Origin: UMGS1840 sp964537245
GTDB taxonomy: Bacteria; Bacillota; Clostridia; UMGS1840
Direction of reading: 5' to 3'
Assembly (NCBI GenBank): GCA_964537245.1
Contig: CAZHZL010000031.1
Coordinates: 1-29,414 of the forward strand
DNA length: 29,414 bases
The notes under the pieces were generated by a model. That model did not search any database. It was not told the origin of the DNA and worked only from the letters and a program-made list of their open reading frames with translations. The stretch's first letter is position 1, and each line of letters opens with the position of its first letter. A program made the translations under genes and the position numbers. Below, in pieces: positions 1-5,737 of this stretch.

Positions 1-52
1 TTGTTAACTTTTTTTATTTTTTACATATAACTTTTTTCTATTTCGCAATTAC

Positions 53-1000
53 CTAATATATTGTTTTATTAAAGCATTCTGCTGAATAAATCATCGCCTT
101 TACAGCTTCGCTGTCGCAGCTTTTGTCGCTTACAAAATACGATATTATACCATTATCAACAGGCACATCATAATATTTTCCATTATCATCTTCTCTTTCT
201 ACAACAATTCTATCATAACTGCTTCCGTCTGTCAATATGTTAATTGTCACAACAACTGAATAAAAATCGTTGTTATAGTATATGCTGAGCATGTTTTCAT
301 TTATAGCTGCACTTGAAAAAGTATAGCCTGACATTATTTGCTTCGGAACATATAAACCGAATTTTTCATTCTGATAAATTTCATTTTCAGAAAGCGACTG
401 CACCTTCTTTTTGGCAGAAGAGCCTCCGCCCGAGCTCCCCCCAAAGCTTCCGCCACCGGAAGACACTTCCTCTTTTTTTTCTGATTGATGTTCTTCTATC
501 GGCGAAAACTCAACAGCTGCCTCATCTGTTTTTTCTTCTGCTTTTTCTTCTGTCATTTCTTCTGTTTTATCGTCAGTAACTGTATCGGCGTGCATTTCTT
601 TTTTGGGTTCTTCTGCTATCGTAATCGCTTCACCGTTTTTTATCGGCTCATGTTTATTTTCAACATATGAATGTGCTTTTGAATTATCCAAAGCTTCCTG
701 CCTTAAAAGTGATTTTTCATTTTCTGCTCCCGATATACCCGTTTCAGACGAAGTAACCGACTGGTTTTCTTTCACATATACATCGGAGTTTTTCTTATGT
801 GTATCATAAAAGCTTTTTCCGGAAAAACAAATAACCAGCGTTGCTGCAAAACCTGCAATATATCTTATATATAACGGAATGGCTTTTTTCTTTTTAAACG
901 GAGCGTTTTTATTTTTCAGAATATTATCAAGAATCAGCTTCTTCTGCTCATCTGAAAGCGTTATGTTATCAAATATTTCAAAAATATTTTCACTCATCAT
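53..1000 (-). CDS. Putative membrane anti-sigma factor (partner of the adjacent ECF sigma factor)
   Basis: Probable regulator that holds the upstream-encoded ECF sigma factor at the membrane. The 315-residue protein has a short cytoplasmic N-terminus (about 1-40), one membrane segment (about 41-61), a long charged extracellular region rich in Glu/Lys/Thr (about 130-180), a Gly/Ser linker (about 181-195) and a C-terminal globular domain (about 205-315) whose FGLYVP...Y...YYNN pattern loosely resembles the DUF4367 domain found in many clostridial anti-sigma proteins. No zinc-binding HxxxCxxC motif is visible at the N-terminus. Its start overlaps the end of the sigma gene by 8 or 11 bases (two adjacent ATGs at 1000 and 997), and a GGAGGAG ribosome site lies inside the sigma gene, so the two are translationally coupled. 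The role is inferred from context and topology. The trigger is unknown. Confidence 0.75.
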   Translation of the reverse strand: MMSENIFEIFDNITLSDEQKKLILDNILKNKNAPFKKKKAIPLYIRYIAGFAATLVICFSGKSFYDTHKKNSDVYVKENQSVTSSETGISGAENEKSLLRQEALDNSKAHSYVENKHEPIKNGEAITIAEEPKKEMHADTVTDDKTEEMTEEKAEEKTDEAAVEFSPIEEHQSEKKEEVSSGGGSFGGSSGGGSSAKKKVQSLSENEIYQNEKFGLYVPKQIMSGYTFSSAAINENMLSIYYNNDFYSVVVTINILTDGSSYDRIVVEREDDNGKYYDVPVDNGIISYFVSDKSCDSEAVKAMIYSAECFNKTIY

Positions 1001-1481
1001 TTTTCTCCTCCATTACAGATTTCAGCTTCTCCCGACCTTTTTTCAAATGCGTCCGCAAGGTAGAATGTCTGATATTAAGCATTTTAGAAATTTCTTCGCC
1101 CGAATATCCCTCATAGTAATACAAATAAAGCGGAAGCTTGTACTTATCGGGAAGCTTTAAAATTTCATTTATTATGCTGTCCTCTTTTTCCGAATATGTA
1201 ATACTTTCCAAAACCGAATTATCCTCCCGTTTTGAGTGAAACCATGATTTCAGAATATTTTTACATTCGTTTTTTGCAACCACAATAAGCCATGCTTTAA
1301 GATGACTTTCGCTATCAAAATTATTTTCTCTGTTTATAAGCTTGATAAATACATTCTGCACAGCGTCCTGTGCTTCAGCAGTGTTTTTGAGAAGCATAAA
1401 GCAAACTCTGTAAACAGAATCAACATATTTTTCATATATTAAAGTAAATTCTTCGTTCGTACGCAACGAAAAGGTACTCAT
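990..1481 (-). CDS. ECF-type RNA polymerase sigma factor
   Basis: Sigma-70 family protein of 163 residues, the usual size for an ECF sigma factor, which directs RNA polymerase to a small stress or envelope regulon. Region 2 is visible early (LIYEKYVDSVYRVC, then AQDAVQNVFIKL and AWLIVVAKNECKN). Region 4 is at the C-terminus (LPDKYKLPLYLYYYEGYSGE, then EISKMLNIRHSTLRTHLKKG), including the helix-turn-helix that reads the -35 element. The longest reading frame starts with GTG at 1508, but GGAGGT at 1488-1493 lies just before ATG 1481, so I use that start. An ECF-like promoter lies directly upstream. It is followed, with overlap, by its putative membrane anti-sigma factor. Confidence 0.9.
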   Translation of the reverse strand: MSTFSLRTNEEFTLIYEKYVDSVYRVCFMLLKNTAEAQDAVQNVFIKLINRENNFDSESHLKAWLIVVAKNECKNILKSWFHSKREDNSVLESITYSEKEDSIINEILKLPDKYKLPLYLYYYEGYSGEEISKMLNIRHSTLRTHLKKGREKLKSVMEEKNDE

Positions 1482-1510
1482 TTTTGCACCTCCAAAAAAG
1501 CTTTTCACTT

Positions 1511-1541
1511 ATAATACAATTTACAAAAGGAAAATGTTGCA
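1511..1541 (-). promoter_or_regulatory. Possible ECF-dependent autoregulatory promoter of the sigma/anti-sigma operon
   Basis: Read on the minus strand, TGCAACATTTT (1531-1541) resembles the AAC-containing -35 elements of ECF promoters such as TGAAACnTTT. It is followed after about 16 bases by an AT-rich TGTATTATA stretch (1511-1519). A start point just below would give a leader of roughly 20-25 bases containing the GGAGGT site. A standard sigma-A reading (TTGCAA, spacer 20, TATTAT) fits less well because the spacer is too long. Autoregulation is known for this class but is inferred here. Confidence 0.45.
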
Positions 1542-1559
1542 AAAAAATAAAATTTTTTC

Positions 1560-1599
1560 AAAAAACTGTGTATAAGAAAAATCTTACACACAGTTTTTT
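1560..1599 (-). terminator. Hairpin terminator after the M20 dipeptidase gene
   Basis: Inverted repeat with 17-base arms at 1560-1576 and 1583-1599 and a 6-base loop. There is one mismatch in the stem. A-runs on one side and T-runs on the other let it end transcription on either strand. It sits one base beyond the dipeptidase stop codon at 1601 and insulates that gene from the sigma operon. Confidence 0.8.
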
Positions 1600-1600
1600 A

Positions 1601-2866
1601 TTACAATTTCACTATTGCATCGCAAAGAATAGCAAAGCTCTTTTCCATTTCATCAAGCTTCATAAATTCGTTTGCCACATGACAGCCGCTTTCGCTGTCT
1701 AAAAAGATAAGCCCAAAAGCTACTGTATTTTTAAATGCTTTTGCATAAGTTCCGCCGCCCATAGAAATAGGCTCACTTTTATCACCTGTTTTATCTTCGT
1801 ATATCTGTCTTAAGGTACTTACAAGGTGACTGTCCTTTTCTACATACAAAGGAACATCGTGTGCAAGAACTTCAACCTTAAATCCAATCGGCTCAACGGC
1901 CTTTTCGATATTTCCGATAAAATCCTCCAGCTTATAGGTAACAGGATATCTTATGTCACATATAAGACTTCCGCTTTTACTGTCTGCTTTTGCAACAGAC
2001 GGATTTATTGTAAGCTTGCCTGAAGGTTCATCACAAAGGTTAATATCAAATCCGTCGTTCGAGGCAATAGAAAGAAGCTTAAGATATGGATTATCATTAT
2101 TTTCTTCATAAAGCTCTTTTCCGAGATTTATTATCGCATTCACTCCCTTTTCAGGCTCTGAAGCATGAGCAGGAACGCCTTTTTTATCATATTTATCGCC
2201 GTTTAAAACACATTTTGCATAATCAGGAACGATGTTTATCACTTTTCCGCCTTCAAATGAAAATGTGCTGTCTGATATATCGTAGCTTCCTTCAATTTTT
2301 ATTTTCAAAAGTCCTTTTTCAGCAAATACAACCGGGAACTCTCCGTCAGGAGTAAATCCGATTGTAGGAATTTCTTCTGTTTCTTTATATCTTTTTATAC
2401 ATTCCCATGCTCCCGTTTCTTCATCTCCGCCTAAAATAAGCCGCACTCTCTTATCAAGCTTCACACCGCTGTCGGCTATTTTTTTCATTGCGTAAAGCGC
2501 TAACAGCGCGGCACCTTTATCATCAAGAATACCTCTGCCATAAATTTTATCATCAATAACAGTCATATCAAACGGCTCACAAATCCACTTTCCATCTGCG
2601 CTTACAACATCAAGATGAGTGAGAATACCCAAAAGCTCGTCTCCCTCTCCCATTTCAATATAACCGCAATAGCCGTCAAGATTTTTTGTTTTAAAGCCAA
2701 ATCTTTCACCAATAGAAAGCATATAGTTTATAGCGTCATTAATACCTTTACCCAAAGGCGCTTCCTTTGTAACCTCGCCGCAATCTCCGCGAACAGTCTT
2801 TATTTTAAGAAGCCCCTTCAAATCATTTAAAAATTCTTTATTTTCTGTAATTTTATCTATACACAT
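1601..2866 (-). CDS. pepV: M20 family metallopeptidase, PepV-like dipeptidase
   Basis: Cytoplasmic zinc dipeptidase of the M20A/PepV group, about 421 residues against about 470 for classical PepV. Counting from an upstream in-frame GTG at 2875, the metal and catalytic residues fall where PepV has them: His87 and Asp89 (THLDVV), Asp118 or 119 (GILDDKG), Glu152/Glu153 (GDEETG), Asp177 (TPDGEFP), and a C-terminal His in SGCHVANEF. The shortfall is therefore in the lid domain or C-terminal half. I prefer ATG 2866 because AAGGGTGAG then sits at a normal distance before it, whereas the GTG at 2875 is inside that ribosome site. It has its own promoter and terminator and is unrelated to its neighbours. 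The symbol is given by family resemblance. Confidence 0.88.
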   Translation of the reverse strand: MCIDKITENKEFLNDLKGLLKIKTVRGDCGEVTKEAPLGKGINDAINYMLSIGERFGFKTKNLDGYCGYIEMGEGDELLGILTHLDVVSADGKWICEPFDMTVIDDKIYGRGILDDKGAALLALYAMKKIADSGVKLDKRVRLILGGDEETGAWECIKRYKETEEIPTIGFTPDGEFPVVFAEKGLLKIKIEGSYDISDSTFSFEGGKVINIVPDYAKCVLNGDKYDKKGVPAHASEPEKGVNAIINLGKELYEENNDNPYLKLLSIASNDGFDINLCDEPSGKLTINPSVAKADSKSGSLICDIRYPVTYKLEDFIGNIEKAVEPIGFKVEVLAHDVPLYVEKDSHLVSTLRQIYEDKTGDKSEPISMGGGTYAKAFKNTVAFGLIFLDSESGCHVANEFMKLDEMEKSFAILCDAIVKL

Positions 2867-2898
2867 TTTACTCACCCTTTTTTATATTATGTGTAATT

Positions 2899-2927
2899 AT
2901 TTTATCATATAACAAATTAAATGTCAA
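2899..2927 (-). promoter_or_regulatory. Sigma-A promoter of the M20 dipeptidase gene
   Basis: On the minus strand TTGACA (2922-2927), a 17-base spacer and TAAAAT (2899-2904). It is divergent from the promoter of the plus-strand gene at 3036, and the two -35 boxes are about 48 bases apart. Confidence 0.75.
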
Positions 2928-2939
2928 TACACAAAATTT

Positions 2940-2979
2940 TTTCTTAATAAATCTTAAGAAATCTTAAAAAATCATTGAC
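2940..2979. repeat. Four tandem 10-base units between two divergent promoters
   Basis: Four consecutive 10-base units: TTTCTTAATA, AATCTTAAGA, AATCTTAAAA and AATCATTGAC. The two central units differ at one position; the outer ones are weaker matches, and the last runs into the -35 box of the plus-strand promoter. A period of one helical turn would suit phased A/T tracts, an UP element or a repeated repressor site. It lies upstream of both divergent promoters. Confidence 0.5.
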
Positions 2980-3003
2980 AAACTTTAGAAAGTATGCTAT
3001 AAT
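2975..3003 (+). promoter_or_regulatory. Perfect consensus promoter of the DinJ-like gene
   Basis: TTGACA (2975-2980), a 17-base spacer and TATAAT (2998-3003), with TGC directly before the -10, making it an extended -10 as well. Transcription would start near 3010, about 26 bases before the ATG at 3036. Such a strong promoter on a small regulatory-type gene suggests that repression sets its level. Confidence 0.85.
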
Positions 3004-3035
3004 TCATTTATAAACTTGCAAAGGCGTAGGAAAAC

Positions 3036-3590
3036 ATGAACGAAAAATTTAGTTTTATCTCACCTGACTTACTATCAAAAGTCGAAAAAATCTTGGAAGA
3101 AATAGGCATAGACATTGAAACGGTTACGCGAATGATGATGAAAAGAATTGCTAACGAACAAAACATCACATTTTTACTGCCGAACAAAATCAACGCCGAT
3201 TTTCCAAAAGCTTTAACTCAGAATCAAAGCACAGTTCAAATTTATCAAATGACAAAAACTAAAGCAATAAGCTTATTAAAAAACGAAGGCTGCGTTATCA
3301 AAGAAAATGTTACCTTCGCCACAAAAAACAAGGCAGCGGCATTCTATTGGGCTAATCCAAACTTCAGCGTTCTCGGAAGCGACTGGTACATAATCTTAAA
3401 CGATCCGATAAAAAGACAGCTTCACCTGTTTGTCATTCCGAAAAATACATTTCCGCCAAAAGAGCTTATATGCAGAAACGACAAAAAGCATTTGATAGAT
3501 ATCCAGATTATGTATGACGACATAACCTTCACTGATACAAGAAGCAAAATCAGTTTTTCAAAATTCTTAAAAAAATCGTTGAAATATTAA
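3036..3590 (+). CDS. Unknown protein with RelB/DinJ-like N-terminus and unrecognised C-terminal domain
   Basis: Protein of 184 residues and the only plus-strand gene in the window. Residues 9-50 (spaced as SPDLLSKVEKILEEIGIDIE, then MMMKRIANEQNITFLLPN) follow the pattern of the RelB/DinJ antitoxin ribbon-helix-helix region, in which a helix ending in ...GI precedes a second helix and an xxPFxL-like end. DinJ proteins are normally about 80-100 residues. Here a further domain of about 110 residues follows (75-184), with conserved-looking stretches FYWANPNF, DWYIILNDP, LHLFVIP and RNDKKHLIDIQI. I do not recognise this domain. No toxin gene is adjacent on either side. The ribosome site is weak (TAGGA, five bases before ATG). 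A DNA-binding, self-regulating role is inference only. Confidence 0.75.
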   Translation: MNEKFSFISPDLLSKVEKILEEIGIDIETVTRMMMKRIANEQNITFLLPNKINADFPKALTQNQSTVQIYQMTKTKAISLLKNEGCVIKENVTFATKNKAAAFYWANPNFSVLGSDWYIILNDPIKRQLHLFVIPKNTFPPKELICRNDKKHLIDIQIMYDDITFTDTRSKISFSKFLKKSLKY

Positions 3591-3623
3591 AATAGCGGTG
3601 CATTTTTTGCACCGCTATTTTAA
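3587..3623. terminator. Bidirectional terminator shared by convergent genes
   Basis: A perfect 16-base stem (3587-3602 and 3608-3623) with a 5-base loop and a GCGGTGC core, flanked by A-runs and T-runs. The stop codons of both convergent genes (TAA at 3588-3590 on plus, TAG at 3615-3617 on minus) are inside the stem arms, so neither transcript should run far into the other gene. Confidence 0.9.
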
Positions 3624-5681
3624 TATCACAGCCTCGCACAAAGGCGCCATATTTTCGTTTTCGTTCCATAAAAAGAGCTTTCCGTAAGAAATCTGTTCCG
3701 TATCAATATTATTTATAATAATATTATTACCATTAACCTCGCTTGATACTCCAAAAAGAACATCGTCCTTATCATAAACCGCGAAAATCGGAATATATGA
3801 TGAAAAACTTATATTTTCGGTATTCAGCATAAGCGATACCTCAGTTTCTTTTATATCATAATCCCTGCAAATAAAATTTTTATCTGTTTTTTCACATTGC
3901 ATAATCGAATATATTACAGTAGGATTAGAGTTGCTTACAGATAATGTTATTTTTTCGGGTATTCTTAAAGAATCTGTTTTCACTTCAAAAAGGAAAAGTC
4001 TCGGAACATAATACCTTATTCCTTCATATGAATATCGGATATCCGACGAAGCGGTATTTTCTATATCAACAGAAGCACAATCGTGAGTTGTTATATAGTT
4101 ATACGGATATAGAGCATTCCCCGTTCCGCTTGTGTATTCGCCTATTATCCCTGCTGTAACCTCTTCATCATATGTTTTAAAATATTTATAAAAATCCTTC
4201 CAATATGAAACATAGGTTATATTCCCATGCTGTCCTGTAAGTATTTCGTGTTCTTCTGAATAACCGTCTGTATATAAAATTGAAACGGTAATACTAGAGC
4301 TGTTTGTCTGTGCCGCAAAGCGTACAGACGAAGTCGGAACATTTTTTAAAGTTGCTTCCAGAGTTGGAGCGTGGAAGCTTTCATTTTCCGAATTACAAAG
4401 CAAAAATGCGTCATTTACCTTTGAATTATATCCCGAAGCATCAGTTTCCACAACAAAAGTCTCCGTTGATGATGAAACATACTTACTTCCTGTTATTTCA
4501 CCATTTTCATCTACGGTATCCTCTCTGTATACCCTTTTAAAGCTCATAATACCGTCAACAGGGAAAAATTTACTTTTAAGTCCTGAAAAATACATTCCGA
4601 ATTTATTGACAGAAAGCCCGTTAAACCAAGTTTTTGTATCTATCTCCGCATATGCTGCATTTATCATTTTTTCGCTTCCGTCGTCATTCAAAATCGCATT
4701 TCCGTCAGCGTCTTTCACGGTAATCGTTTCTGTTTTATCAGCTTTTGCAATGGTATCTGCGTTTTTCTCAAAATCTATGGTATGAATTTTAATTTCTCCG
4801 CTTTCATTTTCATATGATGAAAGCTTATAGCAAACCACATTTGTTATTTCTGTATCTTTTTGGGACATTACAGAAAAAGTCCCGAAATTATTTTTTATAC
4901 TTTCATCTGTAATATCCGCCTGAGCACTCAAAGAATACAACACATTTTTATCATCAGACACAAAGTAAGAAAGCTTTTTTCCCAAAACAGAAGCGCTTAC
5001 TTTTACATCGTTATTATGAATATCAAAAATACTTCCTTCTTGTTCTACAATGCTTTCTGCCGATATTTCATCGGAAGAAAAATCCTTCGTATCCCAAAAG
5101 GTCCATAAGCTTTTATCTTGTGACAAAGTTATTCCGACAGTATTGTGATAATTCCAGTTAACATTATATGTCTTATCGGAATAAAAGCTTACAGAGAGGT
5201 TGTTTTCACTTGTATTAAAATCTTTGGGATAATCAAATTCGACTGTGTAGTTTCTGTATTTATTATAGATTTCTTTTTCTTCATTAAGCTTAAAAACTAT
5301 ATTATGTTCATTGGCAGTTATATTTGCTGTCGGTGTTTCGTTTAATATATCATATCTGAAATAAGCTATATATTTGTTTTCGAGATTTTCACCGTAGGTA
5401 ACACGAATTTCGTATGTTTTTTTCAAATCAAGTGCCTCGCAGGGCGCTACCGTAAGTGTATTATCTGAAGAATTATAATAAGAAACAGACGGAATGTTTG
5501 AAATTCTGAAGTTATCGGTTTCGTAAAGCATAATTTCTGCATTTGTAACATTTTCAGAAAAGCTTACATGAATATTCTGCCTGTTTCCTGTTATTTCCTT
5601 TACACTAAAACCAGACTCTTCGGCAATTACCGGAGAGCTTAGTAAAAACAATATTAACAGTAAAGCAATAATTTTTTTCAT
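3615..5681 (-). CDS. Secreted modular protein with Ig-like, concanavalin-like, FEKNADT and C-terminal FLW-type modules
   Basis: Exported protein of 688 residues and unknown function, last in the large operon. A signal peptide (1-20, ending VIA) is followed by an Ig-like region (about 28-112) and a beta-rich region (about 120-290: YTVEFDY ... GTFSVMS ... NVVCYK). Together these match a block of the 1448-residue operon protein. Next is one FEKNADT module (302-596; it also shows ILYTDGYSEE and SLRIPEK...YSIMQ) carrying about 25 extra residues after the signature. The C-terminal domain (about 604-688) ends GKLFLWNENENMAPLCEA, like the end of the 1111-residue protein. No SLH repeats, sortase signal or catalytic motif was seen, so it is probably released or held by binding other surface components. 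No Shine-Dalgarno is visible before the ATG, and a strong hairpin lies 14 bases upstream. Confidence 0.85.
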   Translation of the reverse strand: MKKIIALLLILFLLSSPVIAEESGFSVKEITGNRQNIHVSFSENVTNAEIMLYETDNFRISNIPSVSYYNSSDNTLTVAPCEALDLKKTYEIRVTYGENLENKYIAYFRYDILNETPTANITANEHNIVFKLNEEKEIYNKYRNYTVEFDYPKDFNTSENNLSVSFYSDKTYNVNWNYHNTVGITLSQDKSLWTFWDTKDFSSDEISAESIVEQEGSIFDIHNNDVKVSASVLGKKLSYFVSDDKNVLYSLSAQADITDESIKNNFGTFSVMSQKDTEITNVVCYKLSSYENESGEIKIHTIDFEKNADTIAKADKTETITVKDADGNAILNDDGSEKMINAAYAEIDTKTWFNGLSVNKFGMYFSGLKSKFFPVDGIMSFKRVYREDTVDENGEITGSKYVSSSTETFVVETDASGYNSKVNDAFLLCNSENESFHAPTLEATLKNVPTSSVRFAAQTNSSSITVSILYTDGYSEEHEILTGQHGNITYVSYWKDFYKYFKTYDEEVTAGIIGEYTSGTGNALYPYNYITTHDCASVDIENTASSDIRYSYEGIRYYVPRLFLFEVKTDSLRIPEKITLSVSNSNPTVIYSIMQCEKTDKNFICRDYDIKETEVSLMLNTENISFSSYIPIFAVYDKDDVLFGVSSEVNGNNIIINNIDTEQISYGKLFLWNENENMAPLCEAVILK

Positions 5682-5694
5682 TTTACATTATTTT

Positions 5695-5727
5695 TTATCG
5701 GGGAAAGACAAAAGCTTTCCCCGATAA
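5695..5727 (-). promoter_or_regulatory. Stable intercistronic hairpin before the 688-residue protein gene
   Basis: Perfect 13-base stem (5695-5707 and 5715-5727) with four consecutive G-C pairs and a 7-base loop, in the 56-base gap between the last two operon genes. In the transcribed direction it is followed by an A-rich tail (AAAAATAATG), not a U-run, so it does not look like an intrinsic terminator. It ends 14 bases before an ATG that lacks a ribosome binding site. Stabilising the upstream message or controlling translation of the last gene are both possible. Confidence 0.6.
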
Positions 5728-5737
5728 TATTCAGTTA

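Noticed and set aside
1..52. Terminator after the anti-sigma gene
   Set aside because: The bases are T- and A-rich but I found no convincing stem, and the window ends there.
2867..2875. GTG at 2875 as start of the dipeptidase
   Set aside because: The GTG is part of the AAGGGTGAG ribosome site for ATG 2866, which then has normal spacing.
3008..3193. Minus-strand reading frame that could be a toxin partner of the DinJ-like gene
   Set aside because: It is antisense to the start of the plus-strand gene and its promoter, has no ribosome site and gives a low-complexity hydrophobic peptide. It is a shadow frame.
5695..5727. Intrinsic terminator splitting the large operon before its last gene
   Set aside because: The stem is perfect, but in the transcribed direction it is followed by an A-rich tail and no U-run, so I list it as a regulatory hairpin instead.
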